64,000 nt of DNA from Streptosporangium amethystogenes (GTDB lineage Bacteria; Actinomycetota; Actinomycetes; Streptosporangiales; Streptosporangiaceae), in the NCBI RefSeq assembly GCF_000721075.1, contig NZ_JOEQ01000036.1, forward strand, positions 1-64,000, read 5' to 3'. Below the pieces are notes generated by a model that searched no databases, had not been told where the DNA came from, and saw nothing but the letters and a program-made list of their open reading frames with translations. Shown here piece after piece: positions 1 through 8,095 of this stretch. Positions within the stretch are counted from its first letter, which is position 1; each line of letters starts with the position of its first letter. The position numbers were made by a program, and so were the translations under genes.

Positions 1-99
1 ATCGAGATGCGCGACACCGACGAGGACGTCTTCCGCGCCGCGGAAGAACTCGGCATCGACCTGTCCCGGCGCGAGCCGAGCAGCGTCGAAGAGGTCTGA
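1..99 (+). CDS. C-terminal fragment of an unidentified protein
   Basis: The window opens inside a plus-strand reading frame that ends at TGA 97-99. The 32 visible residues are acidic and end in ...[12 protein letters not shown]. The segment ‘[13 protein letters not shown]’ is probably an amphipathic helix. The family cannot be recognised from so short a tail; the start lies outside the window. Confidence 0.5.
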   Translation: MEMRDTDEDVFRAAEELGIDLSRREPSSVEEV

Positions 100-188
100 C
101 GGTCTCCATGCACGACCTGCGGGTGCCGGTCCGCGACGGAGGGAAGGTGGTCCTCTTCCGGCGCGGGCCGACACACCGCGGTGGAGCA

Positions 189-202
189 GAACCCGCGGGT
201 TC
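189..202. repeat. 14-bp perfect palindrome downstream of the exporter gene
   Basis: GAACCCGCGGGTTC is its own reverse complement. It lies in the roughly 200-base space between the first partial gene and the 3' end of the minus-strand exporter. It could be a protein site or part of a terminator; nothing decides between these. Confidence 0.35.
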
Positions 203-299
203 GCGAAATGACCCATCGCAGACCTGCTCGGCACGGGCCCGGCGGCCGGCAACGCGGTCGCCGCCCGGGTACGGACTCCGGGTGGGCCGTCGCGGAGGA

Positions 300-1895
300 C
301 TATCCCTCGGCGGCCGTGCCGGATGATCCGGTGAGCGGACGTTCCTTGAGCAGCAACGCCAGCACCAGGCCGGCCCCGAACACCACCGCCAGCCACAGGA
401 AAATCGGCACCAGGCCATCGGCGTACGCCCCGGCGACGAGCGCACGGCCGGCGGGAGGCAGCGCGGCGGCGGCCTCCGGCGTCAGACGGGACGGGTCACC
501 GGCTCCGCCGAGCACGGGCCCCAGCCCGGAGGCGATCCGGTTGGCGAACACCGAGCCGATCACCGCCGCCCCGACCGTCACACCGATCTCCCGTACGAAG
601 ACGACCGTGGAGGTGGCGGTGCCGACCGAGGACTGGGGCACCGCGATCTGCACCGCGGTGATCGAGACCTGCATGAAGCAACCGACCCCGAGGCCGAGCA
701 GCACCAGGTAGGCGGCCAGCAGCCACGAGGGCGTCTGCGTGGTCATCGATCCGAGCAGCAGCATCGCGGCGGTGGCGAGGGCGGTGCCGGCGATCGGGTA
801 GATCTTGTAGCGCCCGAACCTGCTGATCAGGAGACCGGTGCCGATGTTCGCCGCGAGCAGGCCGAGCGTCAGCGGCACCAGGAACAGGCCCGCCGCGGTG
901 GCGCTCATCGAGTACACCATCTGGACGTACGACGGCACGTAGCTGACCACGCTGAACAGCCCGGCGCCGACCACGAGGCTCAGTCCCCCGGCGATCAGGA
1001 CCGTGCGGTCGGCGAGGAGTCCGAGCGGGATCAGCGGATCGGCGGCGCGGCGCTCGGCGAGCACGAAAAGGAACGTTCCCAGCACGGCGAACGCGACCAG
1101 GCCCAGGATCGTCGGCGACGCCCAGCCGTGCAGCGTGCCGCCCCAGGTGCCGATCAGGACGAGCGCGGTGGTCGTGACGGTCATCAGAACGGTGCCCGTC
1201 ACGTCGAGGGGGGCCGAGAGGCGCCGCTTGGGAAGGTGCAGCGAGGTGGCGGCGAGGACGAGCGCCACGATGCCGAGCGGCAGATTGATCCAGAAGATCC
1301 AGCGCCATCCGGCACCGTCGGTGAGCGTCCCGCCGAGGAGCGGGCTGACCACCGTGGCGACACCGAAGACCGAGCCCAGCGGGCCGAGGAACCTGCCCCG
1401 GTCGCGCGGCGGGACCAGGTCGGCGACCACGGCCTGTGACAGGATCATCAGTCCCGCGGCGCCGAGACCCTGCAGGGCGCGGGCCAGGACGAGCTGGACG
1501 ATGTCCTGGGCCGCACCGCACAGCACCGACGCGACCAGGAAGACGACGATCGACCCGAGCAGCAGCGACTTGCGCCCCAGGGCGTCGCCGAGCTTCCCGA
1601 AGACCGGCATCGCGACCGCCGCGGCGAGCGCGTAGGCCGCCACGACCCACGACATGTGTTCCAGGCCGCCGAGCTCGCCGACGATGGCGGGCAGGGCCGT
1701 GGCGACGATCGTCTGGTCCAGCGCGGACAGGAAGGTGACCAGCAGCAGGGCGACGAAGACCCTTCCGAGCCGGGGGGCGGGCGCCTCCGGTCGGGCGCCT
1801 GAGGAAGCGGAGGCGGGAGTCTCGGACAGGGATGAGGGAGAAGGAAGAGCCCTGGGCTGCGCAAGGGCGTCGGGCGTGACAGGGGGGTGATCCAC
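300..1895 (-). CDS. DHA2-family MFS drug/proton antiporter (EmrB/QacA-like)
   Basis: An integral membrane exporter of about 531 residues with 14 predicted membrane helices. The first helix carries ‘FLSALDQTIVATALPAI’, the DHA2 motif (LDxTIVNVALP) typical of EmrB/QacA multidrug efflux pumps. The loop motif ‘GKLGDALGRK’ matches the MFS motif A. The GTG at 1895 is chosen because GGAGAAG lies six bases before it. An in-frame ATG at 1967 would add 24 residues but has a poorer ribosome site. The residues before the first helix are Pro/Ala/Ser-rich. The substrate cannot be deduced. No regulator is adjacent, but a hairpin element lies in the upstream leader. Confidence 0.9.
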   Translation of the reverse strand: MDHPPVTPDALAQPRALPSPSSLSETPASASSGARPEAPAPRLGRVFVALLLVTFLSALDQTIVATALPAIVGELGGLEHMSWVVAAYALAAAVAMPVFGKLGDALGRKSLLLGSIVVFLVASVLCGAAQDIVQLVLARALQGLGAAGLMILSQAVVADLVPPRDRGRFLGPLGSVFGVATVVSPLLGGTLTDGAGWRWIFWINLPLGIVALVLAATSLHLPKRRLSAPLDVTGTVLMTVTTTALVLIGTWGGTLHGWASPTILGLVAFAVLGTFLFVLAERRAADPLIPLGLLADRTVLIAGGLSLVVGAGLFSVVSYVPSYVQMVYSMSATAAGLFLVPLTLGLLAANIGTGLLISRFGRYKIYPIAGTALATAAMLLLGSMTTQTPSWLLAAYLVLLGLGVGCFMQVSITAVQIAVPQSSVGTATSTVVFVREIGVTVGAAVIGSVFANRIASGLGPVLGGAGDPSRLTPEAAAALPPAGRALVAGAYADGLVPIFLWLAVVFGAGLVLALLLKERPLTGSSGTAAEG

Positions 1896-1980
1896 GAGAG
1901 GCTTCTCCGCGGGTCTCCGCTCGCGCTGTGCGGCGGTGACGGCGGCAGGAGGCGCGGCACGGGGCATGATCGTCCCGGGC

Positions 1981-2014
1981 CGACGGGCTGCGATGTCAAC
2001 AACGCGCCCCGTCG
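1981..2014. repeat. Intergenic hairpin element, copy 1
   Basis: A 12-base arm (CGACGGGCTGCG), a 10-base loop (ATGTCAACAA) and a complementary arm form a stem with 11 of 12 pairs, counting one wobble. A diverged copy is at 10343-10376, and similarity continues about 20 bases on the right. The element lies in the 5' leader of the minus-strand exporter. Confidence 0.55.
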
Positions 2015-2626
2015 TCCTGACAAGTGTCCCATGCCCCCTTCCGCATCATCCGCCCCGGGTACGCCTTCCGCCGCCGCGCCGTGGACGGGCATGGTTCCGT
2101 GCCGGAGCCGGGACCACGCCGGAGCCGTCCCGCGTCGCGGTCCCGATTCGGCGGCCCGTACGGGGAGACCTCACGCGCCGGACGAACACCGGGGATGAAG
2201 GCAGTGGCCGCCGCGACGGGAAAGGGCCTCACGCGTCAGATCACCGGTCTCGGCCGTCTCCGTGATTCACGTCTCCGGATTTTACAAAACAGCGCCATTC
2301 AACCGATAAACACTTTGTTTGTTAACTCTATGTTCTCCGGGAATTTCGAGCATGCCGGGTGTTCGTCACCTCGACGGCGGGCGCCCCTCCACGCCGCCGT
2401 TCCCGCACCGTGCATTTGACCTGGAAAAACGGACTCCCGCCCGCCGGTGACAGCGCCCCTCTCCACCGTGCGGGTGATCGGTGATGGCCCTCTCCTCCCC
2501 CGCACGGGTGATCCGGCATCCGCCTGGAGAGTGATGCCCAGTAGGCGAACGGATGATGAATATGTCGTTAGATATCACGTTGTCCCGTTAGATATCCCAT
2601 TGCTTCGTTTCCCGGGGGGAACAGTT
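2015..2626. other. Long intergenic region upstream of the ThDP/KASIII pair
   Basis: No convincing gene lies between the exporter and the GTG at 2627. The stretch around 2275-2340 is AT-rich against its surroundings. TTTACA 2281-2286 and GATAAA 2305-2310, 18 bases apart, could form a promoter. A 9-bp inverted repeat (CCGTGCGGG 2466-2474, CCCGCACGG 2499-2507) and a pair of direct repeats follow. A long, structured leader is therefore possible. Confidence 0.4.
2566..2596 (+). promoter_or_regulatory. Tandem 11-bp direct repeats, 20-bp period, before the ThDP gene
   Basis: CGTTAGATATC occurs at 2566-2576 and again at 2586-2596. The 20-bp period, about two helical turns, would place two protein subunits on the same face of DNA. 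The second copy ends 30 bases before the chosen GTG start. Likely an operator; the binding protein is unknown. Confidence 0.5.
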
Positions 2627-4363
2627 GTGCTGAACACCGGAACAGATTCGGTAAGCGAGCTGACCGTGGCCGAGTTTCTCCTCGAGCAGCTCGACGCTCT
2701 GGGGGTGGACTCGGTTTTCGGCATTCCCGGCGGAAACATATCTGCGTTCATTCAGGCGCTGCGAGAACATCCGAAGATCAAATTCATCATCGCCTCTCAC
2801 GAGGGAGGAGCCGCCTTTATGGCGGACGGATACGCGCGGTCGACGGGAAAGCTGGGCGTGTGCCTGGTCACCGCGGGCCCCGGCGCCCTCAACGCGCTGA
2901 CCGGGGTCGCCTCAGCTCACCGTGACCAGGTTCCGCTGCTGGTGGTGGGCGGTCAGGTCCGGACGGATCTCTTCGGCCTCAGGGCGCTTCAGGACAGCAG
3001 CGATCTCGGCACCAACATGACCGCGATGTACTCCCACGTCTCCGGGTTCTCCACCGGCCTGAGCGACCCGGGCTCCTTTCCCCGGATCCTCTCCCAGGCG
3101 ATCAACGTCGCGACCGGTCCCCGCCCCGGTGCCGCGTACCTGTCGGTTCCCGCGGACATCGCCCGGATGCCGGTCGGGGACGAGAAGGCCACCGTGGTGG
3201 CCCGGCGGCCCGGCATGGAACTCGACCCCGCCGAGGCGCGGCGCGTCCTCGGAGCGCTCTCGCAGGCACGACGTCCCCTGATCTTCCTGGGGAACGGAGC
3301 GCGGCAGGCGCTGCGCTCGGATCAGTCGTCGCTCCGGGAAATCGCCCACACGCTGGGGGTTCCCGTCGTGACCAGCATGCGTGCCAAGGGCGTCTTCCCC
3401 GAGAGCGACGACCTCTGCCTCGGCGTGCTGGGGACGGCGGGCACCGAGCGGGCGGCGAGTTACGCCGCGGCGGGGGTCGACGCCCTCCTGGTGATCGGCA
3501 GCGGTCTGGGGGAATGGGCGACCAGGAGCTTCGACCGCGATCTCGCGGCCGTCTCGTCGTACTTCCACGTCGACCTGGATCCCACGGTCTTCGCTCAGTT
3601 CCTCAAGGGCGGCGAGCACATTCAGGCCGACGCGGAGATCTTCCTGCGTGGTCTGCGCCGTGAGCTGCCCGGGCTGGGCGAGGTGAAGCGGGCACCCACG
3701 CTCTCGCCCTCCTCCTCGCGGCCGACGCCGGTGCCGCTTCCCCGTGACAGCGGGACGGGCGTGTCGCCGGCGGCGGTGATGCTCGCCCTCAACGACCTGC
3801 TCACCGGTCAGGACGACCTGTACATCGACATGGGCAACTGCACGGCGTGGGCCACCCACCATCTGGTGATCGATCCGCCGACCCGCGTCTTCTACCCGTG
3901 CGGCCTGTCGTCGATGGGCTGGTCATGCGGCGCGACCGTCGGCGGGAGGATCGGTGACGGCAACCGTGTCGCGACCGCGCTCGTCGGCGACGGCGCGTTC
4001 CTGATGAACGGCAACGAGGTCAGGACCGCCGCCAAGAACCGGGTGGGCGCGATCTTCGTCGTCCTCGACGACGGCTACCTGGGGATGGTCAACCACGGAG
4101 AGCACGCGCAGAACGGTGGACGTTTCTCCCTGGCAGACGACTTCTACGGGCTGGGGGCGGTGGATCTCGCCCAGTTCTCCCGCGCGCTCGGCGCCGACGC
4201 CTACGTCGTCGAGAAGGCCGAAGCCCTGCGGGGGGCAATGGGCGAGGCCAGGTCGGCGGCGGCCAGGTGGTCACGACCCCAGGTGGTCGTGGTCAAGATC
4301 GACTACCGGGTGAGTCCCCCCTACGGTGAGCGGTTCGCCGCGGTCGCGGGGGACGCGCGATGA
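2627..4363 (+). CDS. ThDP-dependent acetolactate-synthase-like enzyme (possible acyloin synthase)
   Basis: A 578-residue member of the acetolactate synthase/pyruvate oxidase-like family. The N-terminal pyrimidine-binding domain has ‘GIPGGN’ and the cofactor-activating glutamate in ‘ASHEGGAAFMADGYAR’. The C-terminal domain has the ThDP/metal motif GDG (454-456) followed 24 residues later by Asp-Asp (481-482) where most relatives have Asn-Asn. The GTG at 2627 has GGGGGA six bases upstream. The open frame continues 60 residues further upstream, but that extension has no family character and overlaps the repeats. Its stop overlaps the next gene's ATG by four bases, so the pair is probably translationally coupled. 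With a KASIII-like partner and no regulatory small subunit, decarboxylative carboligation to an alpha-hydroxyketone is more likely than branched-chain amino-acid synthesis. That role is inferred. Confidence 0.85.
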   Translation: MLNTGTDSVSELTVAEFLLEQLDALGVDSVFGIPGGNISAFIQALREHPKIKFIIASHEGGAAFMADGYARSTGKLGVCLVTAGPGALNALTGVASAHRDQVPLLVVGGQVRTDLFGLRALQDSSDLGTNMTAMYSHVSGFSTGLSDPGSFPRILSQAINVATGPRPGAAYLSVPADIARMPVGDEKATVVARRPGMELDPAEARRVLGALSQARRPLIFLGNGARQALRSDQSSLREIAHTLGVPVVTSMRAKGVFPESDDLCLGVLGTAGTERAASYAAAGVDALLVIGSGLGEWATRSFDRDLAAVSSYFHVDLDPTVFAQFLKGGEHIQADAEIFLRGLRRELPGLGEVKRAPTLSPSSSRPTPVPLPRDSGTGVSPAAVMLALNDLLTGQDDLYIDMGNCTAWATHHLVIDPPTRVFYPCGLSSMGWSCGATVGGRIGDGNRVATALVGDGAFLMNGNEVRTAAKNRVGAIFVVLDDGYLGMVNHGEHAQNGGRFSLADDFYGLGAVDLAQFSRALGADAYVVEKAEALRGAMGEARSAAARWSRPQVVVVKIDYRVSPPYGERFAAVAGDAR

Positions 4364-5316
4364 CCGGGGAGACGCGTTCCGGCATCGGCGTCGCTGGACT
4401 GGGATCGGCCCTGCCGCCGACCGTCGCGGAGGCGGTCTCCACCGGGAGCGGGCCCTCGGCCGAGAGCGGGCTGTTCAGCGGGGCCCGCAGCCGCCGGGTC
4501 CTGATGGACGGCGAGGCGATCGAGGATCTCGCGGTGTCGGCGTGCCGCGGGGCCCTGGAGGAGGCCGGTGTCCGCGCGAACGAGATCGACAGCCTGTACG
4601 GATACATAACGGTCTCCGAATTCCTGAGCCCGAACGGGCTGTTCCGCGTGCACCGCGACCTGGGACTGGGGAGCCACGCGCTCGTGGTACCGGTCAACTG
4701 CGAGTTCGGCACCTTCGTCATGGCGCTCGCGCTCGCCTGGGAGTCCATGCGGGCCGGGCGTTTCACCCACGCGCTGGTGAGCGTCGGGACGAACTGGAGC
4801 CGTCACGTGGACGCCCGAAACCCGCACGCGGGGATGATCGGGGATGGCGCGGGTGCGGCCGTGCTCCGCCGGTCGGAACGGATGGTGATCGTCGACTGGA
4901 TCCACGAGACGCGCAGCACCGAGTACGGCGCCATGACGATGGCCGTCCGCCGGGACGCCGGTGACACCGTCCGGCCCGTCTACCGCATCGAGCCCGACGC
5001 GGGGGTGGGAGCGTTCCGGTCCACGGGGATGGACGGGCCGCCGGACCTGATCCGGAGGCTGCTCGGACGTCACGGGATCGACCTCGGGGAGGTGACCGTG
5101 ATCGGCCACCAGGCCTCCGACGTCCTGTTGGAGCACTGGCGGAACCTCCTGCGTCCGGCCCGCTACCACGACACGCTGAGCGACTACGGCAATCTCACCG
5201 TCGCCTCCGCGGCGGTGACGCTCGCCGCCGCCGCCGACGTCGTCGACACGCCCTACCTGGTCTTGTTCGGGGTGGGGATCGGCTCCTACCAGATCGCGTT
5301 GTTGATCAGGAGGTGA
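4360..5316 (+). CDS. KASIII-like ketosynthase/acyltransferase (FabH-type fold)
   Basis: A 318-residue thiolase-fold protein related to 3-oxoacyl-ACP synthase III. The catalytic triad is intact: Cys114 in ‘VPVNCEFGTF’, His250 in ‘IGHQASD’ and Asn278 in ‘YGNLTVAS’. The glycine motif ‘GDGAGAAVL’ (161-169) is also present. The Cys context differs from FabH (ACAGF), as in specialised KASIII-like acyltransferases. The ATG overlaps the upstream stop (ATGA), indicating tight co-expression with the ThDP enzyme. No acyl carrier protein or other fatty-acid gene is nearby, so housekeeping fatty-acid initiation is unlikely. Acylation of, or condensation with, the product of the ThDP enzyme is the working hypothesis. 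Confidence 0.85.
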   Translation: MTGETRSGIGVAGLGSALPPTVAEAVSTGSGPSAESGLFSGARSRRVLMDGEAIEDLAVSACRGALEEAGVRANEIDSLYGYITVSEFLSPNGLFRVHRDLGLGSHALVVPVNCEFGTFVMALALAWESMRAGRFTHALVSVGTNWSRHVDARNPHAGMIGDGAGAAVLRRSERMVIVDWIHETRSTEYGAMTMAVRRDAGDTVRPVYRIEPDAGVGAFRSTGMDGPPDLIRRLLGRHGIDLGEVTVIGHQASDVLLEHWRNLLRPARYHDTLSDYGNLTVASAAVTLAAAADVVDTPYLVLFGVGIGSYQIALLIRR

Positions 5317-5396
5317 GAGACGGGTGGCCTTCCCCGGCCGCCCCGGCGAGTACGTCCGCCACCGCCTTGGGCACTTTCGCCCATATGGAGATCATC

Positions 5397-5473
5397 GCAT
5401 GGGACGTCGGCCCCGGGGCTCCCGCGGCGGCCCCCACCGTCGTCGCGGGAGTCTCAAGGCCGGCGTCCCATGC
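5397..5473. terminator. Two-tier stem-loop between convergent genes
   Basis: An outer 16-base stem (5397-5412 with 5458-5473, one G-T wobble) encloses a perfect inner 8-base stem (CTCCCGCG 5419-5426, CGCGGGAG 5444-5451). It sits between the plus-strand KASIII gene and the convergent EthD gene. It probably ends transcription from both sides. There is no T-tract. Confidence 0.6.
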
Positions 5474-5495
5474 GCGGCCGGGGGAAGCCCCGTCG

Positions 5496-6224
5496 TCAAC
5501 ACTCCGTGGTCGGCAGAGGCTCGTCCGGCCGCCCGAGTACGAGGACCTCACGGGTGAACGCCATCCGGTACGTGCCGATGAAGACGTGCTCGTCGGGCAG
5601 CAGGACGTCCTGCCGGGCCTGGAGCAGCGCCATGTGGTCGGACACCGGGTTGTCGACGGCCAGTTCGGCGATGCCGTCGTAGGCGGGGGCCTCATAGGGC
5701 GACCAGCCGCGGAAGTCGGCGGCCAGGCCGACGTTGGTCGTGTAGCGGACGAGTGTGTCGCCGAGAACGTCCCGAACGAGAGGCATGTGCCGCTCGCGCC
5801 AGTGGGCCGCCGTCTGCGCCGGGGTCATGTCGGGCCGGCGCGCCAGCATGAACAGCACCTTGACGCCTCGGTGGGCACGCGCCCTGTCGACGTGGACCTG
5901 CTGGTCGGTGGCCATGTGCTGAAAGGTGCCCATGAAGTCTCGCTCGCCGTCGCGCAGCCGGTCGGACGTCTCGGCGACCAGAGCGGCGAGCTCTGCCGGG
6001 TCGTCGACGTCGTACCAGCCCTCGGCGACGCCGTCCCAGGCGGGGGCCTCGTCCGGGGCCCAGCCGGAATAGTCGGCGGGCATCCCGACATTGCACGCGT
6101 AGCGCAGTAACCGTTCGCCATGCGCCTCCACCACCTTCGGGGCGTGCACCCGCGTCCAGTAGTCGACGGCCTCCTCGTGGGTCTGGTCGAGACGCCGGTT
6201 CCACAGCGTGAACAGCTTGATCAC
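5496..6224 (-). CDS. Tandem EthD-domain protein
   Basis: A 242-residue protein made of two EthD-like ferredoxin-fold halves. The first has ‘RRLDQTHEEAVDYWTRVHAPKV’-type sequence with ‘RYACNVGMPADY’; the second has ‘RRPDMTPAQTAAHWRERHMP’-type sequence with ‘RYTTNVGLAADF’. Internal duplication is therefore evident. EthD domains occur as dimers in small isomerases, cyclases and monooxygenase accessories, so the duplication may supply both halves in one chain. GTG 6224 follows CAGGAG by six bases. It is the last gene of a minus-strand run with the acyl-CoA ligase and alpha/beta hydrolase, suggesting a ring- or ester-substrate pathway. The exact reaction is unknown. Confidence 0.8.
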   Translation of the reverse strand: MIKLFTLWNRRLDQTHEEAVDYWTRVHAPKVVEAHGERLLRYACNVGMPADYSGWAPDEAPAWDGVAEGWYDVDDPAELAALVAETSDRLRDGERDFMGTFQHMATDQQVHVDRARAHRGVKVLFMLARRPDMTPAQTAAHWRERHMPLVRDVLGDTLVRYTTNVGLAADFRGWSPYEAPAYDGIAELAVDNPVSDHMALLQARQDVLLPDEHVFIGTYRMAFTREVLVLGRPDEPLPTTEC

Positions 6225-6336
6225 ATCGCACTCCTGTCGGTGTTCGCCGGCGGGGACGGCACGGACGGTCTGGGTACTTCCCTGTACCGGGACACGCGGG
6301 CGGCGACCGGCTCGACCGGTCGCCGCCGGCACGTGC

Positions 6337-7992
6337 TCACGACCGGTGCGTCCGCTCCCCCGTGAGCCGTTCGCGCAGCCGGAACTTCTGCACCTTGCCC
6401 GACGCCGTGAGCGGCAGCGCCTCGACCACGGACCACTGCTTCGGGACCTTGTGGCGAGCGAGCCGGGCCAGGCAGTACTCGCGCAACCCCTCCACGTCCG
6501 GCGTACGACCGGGCGCCGGGCGGACGAAGGCGGCGACCTGCTCACCCCACGTGTCGTCCGGTACCCCGACGACGGCCACGTCGGCCACGTCGGGATGCTG
6601 GAAGATGACGTTCTCGATCTCGCGGGGGTAGATGTTCTCGCCGCCTCGGATGATCATTTCCTTGAGGCGTCCCTCGATACGGCAGTAGCCGCGCTCGTCC
6701 ATGCTGGCCAGGTCGCCGGTGTGCAGCCAGCCGTCGGCGTCGATGGCCGACATGGTGGCCACGGCGTCGTCGAAGTAACCCGTCATGACGTGATACCCGC
6801 GGGTGCACAGCTCTCCGACGGTGTCGACGGGGAGGGTCGTGCCGTCGGAGGGATCGACGATGCGCACCTCGGTGTGGGGCAGGGGCCGGCCGAGGGTCTC
6901 CATCCGGTCCTGCCCGCCGTCCTCGGACGAGGTCGCGGTGATGACCGGCGACGCCTCCGTCTGGGCGAAGAGGACGCTGACGACCGCGGGGGTCCGGGTC
7001 TCGATACGACGGACGAGTTCGGGCGGCACCACGGCTCCCCCCGAGATCACCCGGGTCAGCCCGGACACGTCCGTACGGGCGAACTCCGGGTGGTCCAGCA
7101 TCCCGATGAGCATGGTGGGCACGCCGATGAGCGTGTCCGCCCTCTCGGACTCGACGAGATGCAGCATGAGCGCCGGGTCGAAGGCGGAGGGGAGCACGAG
7201 CGTCCCGCGAACGGCGAGCGCGCCGAGCACGCTCACCACGCAGCCCGCAGTGTGGAACAGCGGCATCGGGCTCACCTGCACCCCGCCGGGAGTGAGCCGG
7301 CATCGCTCGGCGTAGAGACGGGCGTTGTTGACGATCCCGCGATGGTGCAGCACCGCGCCCTTCGGGGTCCCGGTGGTTCCCGAGGTGTACTGCACCTGCG
7401 CGGCGCTGCCCGGGTCGACCCTGGGAAGCGGGGTGTCCGGCCGCCCGGCCGACAGGAACCGTTCCCAGTCCGCGAAACTGACGACCTCCCGCAGGCCGGG
7501 CAGGTCCGGGCGTACCTTCGCCAGGATCCCGGCGAGATCGGAGCCACGGTAGCCGGGAACCAGGAACACCCCGGCCGCCCGGGACTGCCTGAGGACGTGA
7601 CGCAGTTCCTCCGCGCGCAGCGCCGGGTTGACGGTGACGATGGTGACGCCGGCGAGTGCGGCGCCGTACTCGAGGAGCACCCACTCGGGCAGGTTGTCGG
7701 CCCAGACGGCGACTCGCTCGCCGGGCCTGAAACGGGCGAGCAGGCCGCGGGCGACGGCCTCCGCCTGCTCGAGCAGTTGCGCGAACGTCCACCGGCGGCG
7801 TTGTGCCGCGTCGGGTACGCCCTCGACGAGGGCGACGGAGCCGGGGCTGTCCTGCGCCGCGGCGCGAAGCGCGGCGCCGACGGTGAGGTCGGCGAGCGGC
7901 GATGTCACCTCGGCGGGCCACCAGGATCGGGTCAGCGGCGGCCTCGGCTCTCCCGCCTCGCCGGCCGGGTGCGCGTACGGTGTGGGAGTCAT
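6337..7992 (-). CDS. AMP-forming acyl-CoA ligase (fatty/aromatic acid type)
   Basis: A 551-residue ANL-superfamily enzyme that activates a carboxylic acid as acyl-AMP and then transfers it to CoA. Visible motifs are the phosphate loop ‘YTSGTTGTPKG’, the adenine/hinge region ‘GELCTRGYHVMTGYF’, ‘DGWLHTGDLA’, ‘GRLKEMIIRGGENIYP’ and the C-terminal catalytic lysine in ‘LTASGKVQKFRLRE’. ATG 7992 is preceded by GGAG at about eight bases. Sequence style is that of FadD-like medium-chain or aromatic acyl-CoA synthetases; the substrate cannot be fixed. It lies between the alpha/beta hydrolase and the EthD gene on the same strand. A plausible flow is hydrolysis of an ester followed by CoA activation of the freed acid. 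Confidence 0.92.
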   Translation of the reverse strand: MTPTPYAHPAGEAGEPRPPLTRSWWPAEVTSPLADLTVGAALRAAAQDSPGSVALVEGVPDAAQRRRWTFAQLLEQAEAVARGLLARFRPGERVAVWADNLPEWVLLEYGAALAGVTIVTVNPALRAEELRHVLRQSRAAGVFLVPGYRGSDLAGILAKVRPDLPGLREVVSFADWERFLSAGRPDTPLPRVDPGSAAQVQYTSGTTGTPKGAVLHHRGIVNNARLYAERCRLTPGGVQVSPMPLFHTAGCVVSVLGALAVRGTLVLPSAFDPALMLHLVESERADTLIGVPTMLIGMLDHPEFARTDVSGLTRVISGGAVVPPELVRRIETRTPAVVSVLFAQTEASPVITATSSEDGGQDRMETLGRPLPHTEVRIVDPSDGTTLPVDTVGELCTRGYHVMTGYFDDAVATMSAIDADGWLHTGDLASMDERGYCRIEGRLKEMIIRGGENIYPREIENVIFQHPDVADVAVVGVPDDTWGEQVAAFVRPAPGRTPDVEGLREYCLARLARHKVPKQWSVVEALPLTASGKVQKFRLRERLTGERTHRS

Positions 7993-8095
7993 CGCGGAAT
8001 CTCCATCTGAGTCTGGCGGGCCTGTTCGGAGGCCGGGGCGGCGGGAATTCGTGGCCGCCATGGCCACGGCCGTGGTGGTGCGGGGATCTCTCGCG

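Noticed and set aside
2299..2505. Minus-strand 68-codon frame in the long intergenic region
   Set aside because: No ribosome site, biased composition, and it crosses the AT-rich promoter-like patch.
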